64,000 bases of DNA from the NCBI GenBank assembly GCA_900129595.1, contig FQWG01000016.1, forward strand, positions 1 to 64,000, in the 5' to 3' direction. Below are positions 18,399 to 25,665 of the stretch, one piece after another. This DNA comes from Flavobacterium frigidimaris. Lineage in GTDB: Bacteria > Bacteroidota > Bacteroidia > Flavobacteriales > Flavobacteriaceae. The translations under genes and the position numbers were made by a program. Each line of letters starts with the position of its first letter. Position 1 is the first letter of the stretch. A model generated the notes under the pieces. That model searched no databases. It had not been told where the DNA came from and worked only from the letters and a program-made list of their open reading frames with translations.

Positions 18399-18406
18399 CA
18401 AAATTA
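18399..18406 (-). promoter_or_regulatory. Promoter -7 element of the GAF gene
   Basis: TAATTTTG on the minus strand fits TAnnTTTG and is suitably placed 20 bases upstream of the ATG at 18378. Confidence 0.5.
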
Positions 18407-18564
18407 AGCAAATATTAAGAATGTACGGTAATTTATTATTTCTTTCGCTTATAGTTGTATAGGTTTTAATGGCTGAAAATCAGTGTTTTTAGAGCGGATT
18501 ATTATTTTAACTAAATATTAACGCCGGCAAATAACAAAAGGGGGTCTTTTGGGGAATGTAAAAT

Positions 18565-18602
18565 AAAAAAACGGCAATTACAGATGTAGTTGCCGTTTTT
18601 TG
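18565..18602 (-). terminator. Terminator after the NA37 gene
   Basis: AAAAACGGCAA (18567-18577) pairs with TTGCCGTTTTT (18590-18600) around a 12-base loop, with A/T runs on both sides. It lies just beyond the stop of the nucleoid-associated gene and upstream of the GAF promoter, so it insulates the two. Confidence 0.75.
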
Positions 18603-18633
18603 TTTTAAGTAAGTAATAGAAAATGAATGACTC

Positions 18634-19692
18634 TTAGCTTTTTTCTTCTTTATTGAAGTAAACTAAGTAGTAATACATTTGTTTTTCTTCATCCCAGCCT
18701 TTTTCAACAAATTTCTCGGCGCTTTCCGGGTTGATAAAATCCATTTTAATCTGAATATGAGTATCCAGGTTAATCACGTTTTTTATCGATTTTCTGGCAT
18801 CAGAAACTGCTGCGTTGGCAATAGGGAATGAGGTTACATCTTCGATGCTGTATTTTTCTCCTTTATCAACTTTATAGTTTTTGAATTCAGGAATTAAGTC
18901 AGGATTGTCTAATACTTCGTTTAGGAAGTTTTGTTCTTCAAACTGATCATTTTTAGCGAAATAATTCACAGATCTGTTCATGAACATTACTTCTTCTTTT
19001 TTGTCTTCTGCCGGCAAAACAACATCTTTTGCAAAGTTTTGACAGAATTTCAGGTATTTTTTAGTGATGAAGTTTTCATCTTCAAAAGCATCAACAGATA
19101 AAAAGTGCTCTAACCAGTAACGCGCATCATAACGGTTGCTGTCTACAGTCAGGATTTTGTATCCTTCATCTTTTTTGTAATTGAAAATCAAACATCCTTT
19201 ATCTAACTTGCTAAGGTTGATACCTTGCTGTAAGATCATTTCAAGGTTACTGTTTTTTTCTTCAAACTGTAAAAAGTCTGCTTGTAACTCACTTTTAAAA
19301 ATCCCGATAGCATCAACAACATTATTGTCGATACTTAAATTTGTCAAATATGTTACATAAACCTCCCCGTTTTTGATGTGCGGGTGATTTGACTGCTCGA
19401 ATAAATGTGTGGTGATTCTTTTTGAAACCTCCTGTAAATTATTCGGATTATCAAAAATCTCAGATGCATATTTAAACATGTCGTTGTAATCCAAATCGAC
19501 TTCGTGCGCAAACTGATAATAGTTTTCTTCTTTTTCTCTAAAAGGCTTAAAAAAGTACTCTTTTATCAAAGGCACAATTTCATCATTTAAGTTAAAAGGC
19601 TGTTCCGATAAAAAAATCGCTTCGTTTCTGCTTTTGTTTCCTACGCGGTGTATCGCAAGCGTCTCGATGTGGGTGTTGAATAAGTTGATCAT
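18634..19692 (-). CDS. Nucleoid-associated protein (NA37/YejK family)
   Basis: A 352-residue protein matching the 37-kDa nucleoid-associated family over its whole length: an N-terminal stretch with IHRVGNKSRNEAIFLS, a central DKGCLIFNYKKDEGYKILTVD, and a C-terminal region with HIQIKMDFINPESAEKFVEKGWDEEKQMYYY. The Escherichia coli member YejK binds nucleoid DNA; some bacteroidete members lie next to mobile genes. The start is an ATG and the length is usual. It lies downstream of a four-helix-bundle gene in the same direction but is separated from it by repeat DNA, so co-transcription is uncertain. Confidence 0.88.
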   Translation of the reverse strand: MINLFNTHIETLAIHRVGNKSRNEAIFLSEQPFNLNDEIVPLIKEYFFKPFREKEENYYQFAHEVDLDYNDMFKYASEIFDNPNNLQEVSKRITTHLFEQSNHPHIKNGEVYVTYLTNLSIDNNVVDAIGIFKSELQADFLQFEEKNSNLEMILQQGINLSKLDKGCLIFNYKKDEGYKILTVDSNRYDARYWLEHFLSVDAFEDENFITKKYLKFCQNFAKDVVLPAEDKKEEVMFMNRSVNYFAKNDQFEEQNFLNEVLDNPDLIPEFKNYKVDKGEKYSIEDVTSFPIANAAVSDARKSIKNVINLDTHIQIKMDFINPESAEKFVEKGWDEEKQMYYYLVYFNKEEKS

Positions 19693-19703
19693 GTTTCTAT
19701 TTA

Positions 19704-19741
19704 GGTTCAGAGTGGCAAAGGTTCAAAGGAACAAAGGCTTA
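19704..19741 (+). repeat. AAAGGTTCAAAGG repeat, left copy beside the four-helix-bundle gene
   Basis: The block contains CAGAGTGGCAAAGGTTCA and AAAGGAACAAAGGC. Its inverted partner lies at 20177-20216, on the other side of the 19739-20098 gene. The same sequence type also occurs at 27827-27868 and 27977-28013. Confidence 0.75.
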
Positions 19742-20098
19742 GTTTCGACCTTTTATCTTTCGAATAAAGGCACTTAACATGCGCTCTATTTCTCTGCTTT
19801 CTCCATTTATTTTATTAAATTGATTCTCGCTTAAATATTTTAAATTGAATGAGATTTCAAGTTGGGTTTGTATCTCGAATAATGATGACATTGAAATGTT
19901 TAAAAATCTCAAATAATCATTATTTCCGTCTCTGCCGTAACCTTCCGCAATATTGCTGGGTATTGATACTGAACTTCTTCGGATTTGTGAAGATAGTCCA
20001 TAAATTTCTTCTTTTGGAAATGATTTTGTTAATTGGTAAATTTTAGTTACTAAGTTCATGGATTTTTGCCAGATTAAAAGGTCTCTAAAAGTATTCAT
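19739..20098 (-). CDS. Four-helix-bundle protein (S23/intervening-sequence family)
   Basis: A 119-residue protein of the family first found encoded in intervening sequences of 23S rRNA: FRDLLIWQKSMNLVTKIYQ, LSSQIRRSSVSIPSNIAEG and a hydrophobic helix-rich C-terminal half. Members form pentameric helical bundles, and many sit in mobile or repeat-rich places; their job is unclear. Here the gene is enclosed by inverted copies of one intergenic repeat (19704-19741 and 20177-20216), and its stop lies within the left copy, which suggests it travelled as a cassette. No rRNA gene is near. Confidence 0.9.
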   Translation of the reverse strand: MNTFRDLLIWQKSMNLVTKIYQLTKSFPKEEIYGLSSQIRRSSVSIPSNIAEGYGRDGNNDYLRFLNISMSSLFEIQTQLEISFNLKYLSENQFNKINGESREIERMLSAFIRKIKGRN

Positions 20099-20176
20099 AG
20101 TTTGTATTTAAAAAAATTAAACACAAAAAAAATAAGAATATCCTTTCATTTTTAAATCAAAGATTTAAAAAGAAAA

Positions 20177-20216
20177 ACCTATGAACCTTTGTAACTCTGA
20201 GCCTTTGAACCTTTCC
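20177..20216 (-). repeat. AAAGGTTCAAAGG repeat, right (inverted) copy beside the four-helix-bundle gene
   Basis: On the minus strand it reads AAAGGTTCAAAGGCTCAG then AGTTACAAAGGTTCATAGG, closely matching the left copy at 19704-19741. It ends just before the stop of the pRiA4b ORF-3 gene. Confidence 0.75.
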
Positions 20217-20217
20217 T

Positions 20218-20757
20218 TTAATTCCAATTCTCTTCAAACCCAAAATCTTCAAAGCTGTCGTCGCCTTCGAACATGTCAAGATCGTCTTCGTCAAGATCAT
20301 CTTCGAATTCTCCGTAGATATCGTCGTGCATATCTGCTTCAAAGCTTTTTTCGATGGCTTCATCAGGCATTTCTCCGTGAGAGAACAGCGTTTCAGGATA
20401 AGGAACTCCTGCAATCTGATCTTCGATAGCAGCCAATTCAACTAAGAATGTCCACATATTGATGAAGTCATATACGTAGATAATTTTAGTGTTTTGTTCA
20501 TCTAACAGATCCGATAATTTATAATCGCTCATGGTTCTTTGTTCTCCTGGAACATCGCCGGTATCAAAAAGTGCAATTTCATCTTCCTGATTCCAAGTTT
20601 CATCGCAGGTATAAAACGAAGCTACTTCCATTCCGTCAAAACCAAAAGCATTGAAGATCGCATTGTGTAAATCCTCAAGAGTATCGTCTTCAAGAATTGC
20701 AATGTCTCTAAAAATATCTTCTTCGGCGTCTAGAATTACTCTAAATTTATAAACCAT
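20218..20757 (-). CDS. Plasmid pRiA4b ORF-3 family protein
   Basis: A 179-residue protein whose first 130 residues match the pRiA4b ORF-3-like/TnpR-passenger domain: VYKFRVILDAEEDIFRDIAI, TLEDLHNAIFNAFGF, HLASFY-like VASFYTCDE, and YKLSDLL followed by KIIYVYDF. The family was named from a plasmid gene and is found in many chromosomes; its function is unknown. The C-terminal 40 residues are extremely acidic (many Asp and Glu, with Phe and Trp interspersed), which is common in flavobacterial members. The ATG start is followed by a well-conserved strand. Confidence 0.88.
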   Translation of the reverse strand: MVYKFRVILDAEEDIFRDIAILEDDTLEDLHNAIFNAFGFDGMEVASFYTCDETWNQEDEIALFDTGDVPGEQRTMSDYKLSDLLDEQNTKIIYVYDFINMWTFLVELAAIEDQIAGVPYPETLFSHGEMPDEAIEKSFEADMHDDIYGEFEDDLDEDDLDMFEGDDSFEDFGFEENWN

Positions 20758-20845
20758 AATCTTTGTTTTTATTGAGAGGTCAAAGGTAAAATATAAAAAA
20801 CGAAATACGAATTGTGAATTACGATTTGTTGAAAAGATTTTTATT

Positions 20846-21011
20846 TGTCAGGCTGAGCGGAGTCGAAGCCCGTTACAATTGGCAAGCCTTCGACTCCGCT
20901 CAGGGTGACAGTTGATGTTTTTTAGTTTCTATTGTCAGGCTGAGCGGAGTCGAAGCCCGCTACAATTGGCAAGCCTTCTCGCGATAGTTATGGGGACCGC
21001 TTAGGGTGACA
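20846..21011. repeat. Two tandem copies of a GGCTGAGCGGAGTCGAAG palindromic repeat
   Basis: Copy one (20846-20910) has arms TGTCAGGCTGAGCGGAGTCG and CGACTCCGCTCAGGGTGACA. Copy two (20933-21011) repeats the left arm and centre almost exactly (TTGTCAGGCTGAGCGGAGTC and TACAATTGGCAAGCCTTC), but its right arm is altered: TCTCGCGATAGTTATGGGGA replaces the complementary part. Such REP-like palindromes are widespread in bacterial intergenic DNA. No gene lies between 20758 and 21031. Confidence 0.85.
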
Positions 21012-21031
21012 TTCGTATTACAAAAGAAAAA

Positions 21032-21631
21032 TTACCTCCCCGCCAATCGTTTTCTAATCTTATGATAGTGTTTATGATAAGTACTATGACTTGGATAACT
21101 TCTGCTGGACGTCATGTTGTTAAAAACGAGTGCCGTTAGAAACAAGATCATTACACCAACCAGAACCGGTGAAAAAACATACATATATCCTAAACCTTTT
21201 ATTTGAGCAGAACCGGTAACAGCAATAAGGGCTGTTGCACCTCCAGGCGGATGTAAGGTTTTTGTAATTTGCATAAAAATAATCGAAAGCGAAACTGCCA
21301 AAGGAGCAGACAGCCAAACAATGTCAGGTACCAATTTATTTACGGTAACGCCAATAAATGCGGATATCAGATGACCTCCAATTAGATTTCGCGGCTGCGA
21401 AAACGGGCTTTGAATAATTCCGTAGATCAGAACACTTGAAGCACCAAAAGATCCAATTAAATAAACGGCATCACTACCTGCAAAGTGAGTGAATTCTAGA
21501 TAAGACAAAATTCCGATACCTACAAACGATCCTAAAAACGACCAAAAATGTTCTTTATAATCGACTAAGGTTTCTTTGTAAAGTATGTAACGGGTTTTAC
21601 GATAGCCTCTTTTTATTTTTTGAACTGGCAT
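21032..21631 (-). CDS. HPP family integral membrane protein
   Basis: A 199-residue protein with about four transmembrane segments and the family hallmarks: FGASSVLIYGIIQSPFSQPRNLIGGHL near the first helices and HPPGGATALIAV, the His-Pro-Pro motif that names the family. Plastid HPP proteins move nitrite; bacterial substrates are not settled. It follows the ClC-type channel gene by 3 bases, so the two are co-transcribed and probably both move small anions. The C-terminal tail is basic and cytoplasmic. Confidence 0.92.
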   Translation of the reverse strand: MPVQKIKRGYRKTRYILYKETLVDYKEHFWSFLGSFVGIGILSYLEFTHFAGSDAVYLIGSFGASSVLIYGIIQSPFSQPRNLIGGHLISAFIGVTVNKLVPDIVWLSAPLAVSLSIIFMQITKTLHPPGGATALIAVTGSAQIKGLGYMYVFSPVLVGVMILFLTALVFNNMTSSRSYPSHSTYHKHYHKIRKRLAGR

Positions 21632-21634
21632 TTT

Positions 21635-22915
21635 TTATTTTATTAAAATAGGAGAATAAGAGTAAACGGTAAAAGGATAAATCAGTTTTGCGGTATATTT
21701 TGAAATCAGACACACAACCATAATAGGCAGAAACAAAGTGTAGTCATTTGTTAATCCGCAAACTAAAAATATTGCTGTAAATGGCGCATGAATGCTGGCA
21801 CTTAAAACAGCGGCCATACCAATAATCATAAAATTCACCGGAATTACCTGTACGTGAAAAAACGTGTTTAAAACCGAAGCCAGTAATAATCCTAAAAAAG
21901 CCCCAATAAAAAGACTTGGAGCAAAAACTCCTCCATCACCGCCGGACGCCAATGTTATAGAGGTTACGATTGGTTTTAGAAGTAAAACTCCAATAAAAGT
22001 AAAAGCCAGAGTAAGCGTTAACGGAATTTGTGCCGAGTTACTGAAAATGCCTTTTATAGCATGGTAACCTTCACCATATAATTGTGGAAAAATAAATAAA
22101 GAAACACTTAACACAACTGATCCAATTAAGATTTTATAATAATGAGTATCGATTTTGCCAAACTGAGATTTAAAAAATAAGACACAACGTGTGAGGTAAA
22201 CCGAATTTATTCCGGCTAGAATTCCCAAAAGAACAAAATACGGAATCGCTTTCAGATGCCAGGTTGTGATCGAAACAGCAAACAAAGGTTCTTCTTTTAT
22301 AATAGAAAGTAATCCAAAAGCAACTGAAACCGCAATAATATTAGAAATTACAAAAACACGGGTTACTTTTCTGGAAATCACTTCAAGAGCGAATAAAATT
22401 CCTGCAATTGGACTGCTGAATAATGCCGTAACACCAGCTGCAACTCCGGCACAGATCAATTCGGTTTTGTATTTACGAAATACATTTTCTTTTTGCTGTG
22501 CAACAGATCCAATTGTAGCAGTGGCAACTACGGTCGAAACCTCGATTCCGGTTGAGCCTCCAAAAGCAACAGTCAATAATCCGTTTATAAAGTGAGAAGG
22601 GATTTTGTATGAAGGTAGATTTTTTGAATTGGATTGTGTGCTTTCAAAAACCTCTTTAATTCCTTTGTTTTCTTTTTTCTTAAATAGATATTGTCTCAGG
22701 AAGTAAATAACAGACAATCCGAAAACTGGGAAAATGATATAAAAAATAGGGTTTACCGAGACTTCATGAAAGAAGATTTCTTCGTAATATTCCGTGATTT
22801 TTTTTAGTGATATTCCTAAAAAGGCCGATAAAAAGCCAATTAAAACAGAAACAATAATTAATTTTTGAAGGACAATAAATTGATGATTTTTTTTGATTCT
22901 AGCCGTTTTGTTCAT
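21635..22915 (-). CDS. ClC-type chloride channel/antiporter
   Basis: A 426-residue ClC family protein with about ten or more hydrophobic helices. The gating-glutamate helix is present as GGSTGIEVSTV (Glu125 in the position of the usual GREGP glutamate), as is the GVFAP motif (329-333, usually GxFxP). The normal first motif GSGIP is not kept: the equivalent stretch reads ENKGIKEVF (about 82-90), so the central anion-coordinating Ser is replaced. A missing Ser and a kept glutamate suggest altered ion selectivity (for example nitrate or fluoride); that is inference. It is the first gene of a two-gene operon with HPP. Confidence 0.93.
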   Translation of the reverse strand: MNKTARIKKNHQFIVLQKLIIVSVLIGFLSAFLGISLKKITEYYEEIFFHEVSVNPIFYIIFPVFGLSVIYFLRQYLFKKKENKGIKEVFESTQSNSKNLPSYKIPSHFINGLLTVAFGGSTGIEVSTVVATATIGSVAQQKENVFRKYKTELICAGVAAGVTALFSSPIAGILFALEVISRKVTRVFVISNIIAVSVAFGLLSIIKEEPLFAVSITTWHLKAIPYFVLLGILAGINSVYLTRCVLFFKSQFGKIDTHYYKILIGSVVLSVSLFIFPQLYGEGYHAIKGIFSNSAQIPLTLTLAFTFIGVLLLKPIVTSITLASGGDGGVFAPSLFIGAFLGLLLASVLNTFFHVQVIPVNFMIIGMAAVLSASIHAPFTAIFLVCGLTNDYTLFLPIMVVCLISKYTAKLIYPFTVYSYSPILIK

Positions 22916-23254
22916 CAGAAGTGATTTTTGTAGTCGCAGTATTTTATGCGGATCACAAAATTAAGTATCAAATTCGGTTTTTTATAGAAAAAACGCAATA
23001 TAATGTGTTAAAAGCGATAAAAACAAGAAAATTCTTTCGAGGAGAAGAGATTGCCACAAAGGCACTAAGGCACAAAGTTTTTTCTCATTTTAGGTCATGT
23101 CGACGAAGGAGAAATCACATTAGAAACTCGGCAAAGATTGGCAATTTTGTTTGCGGAGTTACGATTGTGATTCTTCGTTCCTCAGAATGAAAAATAATAC
23201 GTTTTATCATCTTAATCTTAAAAAAAACTTTGCGTCTTCGTGGCAAGAAATTAC
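22916..23254. repeat. Gene-free stretch with nested palindromes upstream of the ClC gene
   Basis: Next to the ClC start is TAATTTTG on the minus strand (22963-22956), a good -7 promoter element. Beyond it, outer arms TGCCACAAAGGCACTAAGGC (from 23050) and AACTTTGCGTCTTCGTGGCA (ending 23244) enclose a second inverted pair, GTCGACGAAGGAGAAATCAC (23099-23118) and GTGATTCTTCGTTCCTCAGA (23167-23186). An open frame at 22921-23190 in this region is simply the translation of the palindromes. Confidence 0.7.
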
Positions 23255-23644
23255 TTATCTCTCATAAAACTCAATTGGTAACAAATCAGGATCAGCAATA
23301 AAAGTAAATCGCTTTTCGGTTGTTTCGTCAATTCTGATGGGTTCTGATTCGATATTTTTGGTATCTAAAAATGCAATCGTTTCTTCTAAATTTATTACTT
23401 CAAAAGCCAAATGACGCAATCCAACAGCTTCAGGTCTTGAAGGGCGTTGTGGCGGATTTGGAAATGAAAACAACTCAACGATATACGTACCATTCAAAGC
23501 CAGATCGAGTTTGTACGATTGGCGTTCTTCTCTATAAATTTCCCGGATAATAGTCAGACCTAAAACTTCGGTGTAAAAAGTTTTTGATTTTTGATAATCA
23601 GAGCATAAGATGGCAATATGGTGAACTTTATTTAAGGTAAGCAT
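23255..23644 (-). CDS. VOC family (glyoxalase-like) protein
   Basis: A 129-residue vicinal-oxygen-chelate protein with two beta-alpha-beta-beta-beta modules. Candidate metal ligands are His8/His9 in KVHHIAILCSDYQKS, Glu near VELFSF, His in GLRHLAFEV and Glu in PIEFYE. It resembles the YaeR/SMU1112c group, whose substrate is unknown. It is the last gene of a four-gene minus-strand cluster and abuts the acetyltransferase stop with no spacer, so translation is probably coupled. Confidence 0.92.
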   Translation of the reverse strand: MLTLNKVHHIAILCSDYQKSKTFYTEVLGLTIIREIYREERQSYKLDLALNGTYIVELFSFPNPPQRPSRPEAVGLRHLAFEVINLEETIAFLDTKNIESEPIRIDETTEKRFTFIADPDLLPIEFYER

Positions 23645-24220
23645 TTATTTATTTGATTCAGGTTCCTGATTTAATTTTCGAATTACTTTTGCCGGATTTC
23701 CAACGGCTAGTGAATTGTCCGGAATGTCTTTTGTAACAACTGATCCTGCGCCAATAACACATCCTTTGCCAATAGTTACTCCTGGACAAATAACAGAATT
23801 TCCGCCAATCCAGCAATCATCACCAATCGAAATGGGCAATGCATTTTCGAGTGTTTTTCTTAATTCGGCGTCAAGCGGATGCGTGGCGGTATAAATTTGT
23901 ACATTGGGTGCAAAAAAAACATTTGATCCAATATTTACCGGAGCACAATCCAGGACAACACAGTTTACATTAAAATAAACGTTGTCGCCACAAAAAATAT
24001 TGTAACCGTAATCGCAATGAAAAGGAGGTTCGATGTAAAAACTTTTCCCTGTATTTGGGATTAATTCTTCTAAAATCAGTTTTGCTTTTTTCGTTACCCT
24101 ATATTCAGTTACGTTTAATCGATGTAATAAGTTTTTAGCTTTTCGGCGTTCTTTTACTAAAACAGGATCTCCTGCAAGGTAATATTCTCCCGAAATCATT
24201 TTTTCTTTTTCAGTACTCAT
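23645..24220 (-). CDS. Sugar O-acetyltransferase (maltose/galactoside acetyltransferase family)
   Basis: A 191-residue hexapeptide-repeat transferase that uses acetyl-CoA to acetylate a sugar hydroxyl. It has the N-terminal helical cap (MISGEYYLAGDPVLVKERRKAKNLLHRLN), the left-handed beta-helix with repeats such as IGSNVFFAPNVQIYTATHP (catalytic His in THP) and GNSVICPGVTIGKGCVIGAGSVVTKDIP. Length is normal for the Maa/LacA group. The real substrate is not known. It sits between DinB and VOC genes in the same direction. Confidence 0.94.
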   Translation of the reverse strand: MSTEKEKMISGEYYLAGDPVLVKERRKAKNLLHRLNVTEYRVTKKAKLILEELIPNTGKSFYIEPPFHCDYGYNIFCGDNVYFNVNCVVLDCAPVNIGSNVFFAPNVQIYTATHPLDAELRKTLENALPISIGDDCWIGGNSVICPGVTIGKGCVIGAGSVVTKDIPDNSLAVGNPAKVIRKLNQEPESNK

Positions 24221-24258
24221 AATTATATTTTATATTTCTTTCTTCGCTTTTCTATGCC

Positions 24259-24717
24259 TTAAAGTAACTTCTTCAGAATAACAATTTGTCCTAAATGATA
24301 AACATCATGTTGAATGATTCCGTGAATATGTTCGTAATAAGTATGACCATTATGCGGATATATTTTTTCGAAATCGCGATCATCGAAATCTTCAAAAAAG
24401 GCATCCCATAATTCTTGTGATTTTCCAAGACTTTGCAGCGATTGTTCCCAAGAGGCTTCGGATGGATCCAAAATAGGAACAAAATAATTATGATCAGGAG
24501 TAGTAACGGTTTCTCCCTGCATACGTTTTAAAATATTTCTTCTCCATTGTATCAAATGATTGACAATTTCCCAAATTGTATTTAAATTAGGATTTATTTT
24601 CCTGTAAGCTTGTTCTGCGGTTACATTTTCTAACGTACGTGCCAAAGTAACCTCCAGCCAGGGATTTCCATTATAAATGGACTGATATAAATTTGAAACT
24701 CTTTTGCTTTCTGACAT
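24259..24717 (-). CDS. DinB family protein
   Basis: A 152-residue four-helix protein of the DinB/YfiT superfamily, with the three metal-binding histidines in the typical places: IWEIVNHLIQWRR, HIHGIIQHDVYHLGQIVIL. These proteins are metal-dependent, often thiol-S-transferases or of unknown role. It lies between the carbon-nitrogen hydrolase and the acetyltransferase with 38-41 base spacers, so the set is probably one operon. The precise reaction cannot be read from the sequence. Confidence 0.93.
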   Translation of the reverse strand: MSESKRVSNLYQSIYNGNPWLEVTLARTLENVTAEQAYRKINPNLNTIWEIVNHLIQWRRNILKRMQGETVTTPDHNYFVPILDPSEASWEQSLQSLGKSQELWDAFFEDFDDRDFEKIYPHNGHTYYEHIHGIIQHDVYHLGQIVILKKLL

Positions 24718-24758
24718 AGCTAATATGAATTATTGGTGTTAAAAAAATATAATTCCGG

Positions 24759-25520
24759 TTATCTCTGATGCTCAAACATGTTTGATTGTGTCGGGATCAT
24801 CTGTTTTGTAATCTCTTCAGTTACGGTATTAAAAACTATTATGCCTTCATTTTTGTTGTCAAGTTGTCCTGCAAGTTGTCCCTCTTTTGTCCAGACGGAA
24901 CTAAAACCAACACTTACAAAATTATCACATTCTCCAATACAATTTGCCATCAACACTGGTATAGCATATTTTTCAGCAACTTCAGGATAGTGTTTGAAAC
25001 CTTTTTCTACTCCGTTTTGTGATTTGGCTACGCTGGCAAGATATATTTCGCCACCTAATTTACTCGCTTTTTCGGCATGTTGGGTTTGCAGGCTTTCGTA
25101 GCAAATTGCCGGAATGATTTTTTGATTTTCAACCTCAATGATGAGTTGTTTGTTTCCATTTTCAAAATAAGGCAACTCGTCTTCATGAAGTTGTTGTTTT
25201 GAGTAAGAAAGTCTTTCCTGATCTGGTCGAAATACAATCATACTTATTTGTATTCCATTTTCTGTTTTAGTAGGAACACCAACTCCAATAGTAATATTTT
25301 TTAAGGTACTAATTTCCTGAAGTTGGTCAAATCGATTGTCATTTTGGTGAGTTGCAAGATCTTTTGCCAGCTCAGGTTCATAACCTGTTAAAGAAAGTTC
25401 AGGAAAAAAAATAGCATTTGAGTTTAGTGAAACTGCAATTTCTATACATTTAATGTGCTTTTCTATGTTGGCTGAAATAGCTCCTTTAAAAGGTTTTATC
25501 TGTGCAATTGCTATGTTCAT
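24759..25520 (-). CDS. Carbon-nitrogen hydrolase (nitrilase superfamily)
   Basis: A 253-residue member with the complete catalytic triad: Glu41 (FPELSLTGYE), Lys108 (YSKQQLHEDE) and Cys140 (PAICYESLQ). It should hydrolyse a C-N bond (amide or nitrile) of a small molecule that cannot be named here. It is the first gene of the minus-strand cluster that continues with DinB, acetyltransferase and VOC. A second, clearly homologous copy is present at 43746-44483. Confidence 0.94.
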   Translation of the reverse strand: MNIAIAQIKPFKGAISANIEKHIKCIEIAVSLNSNAIFFPELSLTGYEPELAKDLATHQNDNRFDQLQEISTLKNITIGVGVPTKTENGIQISMIVFRPDQERLSYSKQQLHEDELPYFENGNKQLIIEVENQKIIPAICYESLQTQHAEKASKLGGEIYLASVAKSQNGVEKGFKHYPEVAEKYAIPVLMANCIGECDNFVSVGFSSVWTKEGQLAGQLDNKNEGIIVFNTVTEEITKQMIPTQSNMFEHQR

Positions 25521-25638
25521 TTATTGTTTTTATTAAATGTGACGAACTGAAAGCTAAGATACAAATAAGTATTTTACAACTCATCCATGAAATTCCACAA
25601 TTGGGTTATTTAATATTTTTTAACTAAAACTGTTAAAA

Positions 25639-25646
25639 TATATTTG
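25639..25646 (+). promoter_or_regulatory. Promoter -7 element of the TonB receptor gene
   Basis: TATATTTG fits TAnnTTTG, 19 bases before the ATG at 25666. Confidence 0.5.
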
Positions 25647-25665
25647 CCTCATCAAAACCAATAAA

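Noticed and set aside
19739..20098. Intervening sequence of a 23S rRNA gene
   Set aside because: The protein belongs to the family named for that location, but no rRNA sequence is present around it.
20846..21011. Possible CRISPR array
   Set aside because: Only two copies, each itself a long palindrome with a 22-base gap and degenerate second arm; no cas genes. It is a REP-like intergenic repeat.
22921..23190. 89-codon open frame upstream of the ClC gene
   Set aside because: It is the translation of nested palindromic repeats, has no family resemblance, and runs through the ClC promoter.
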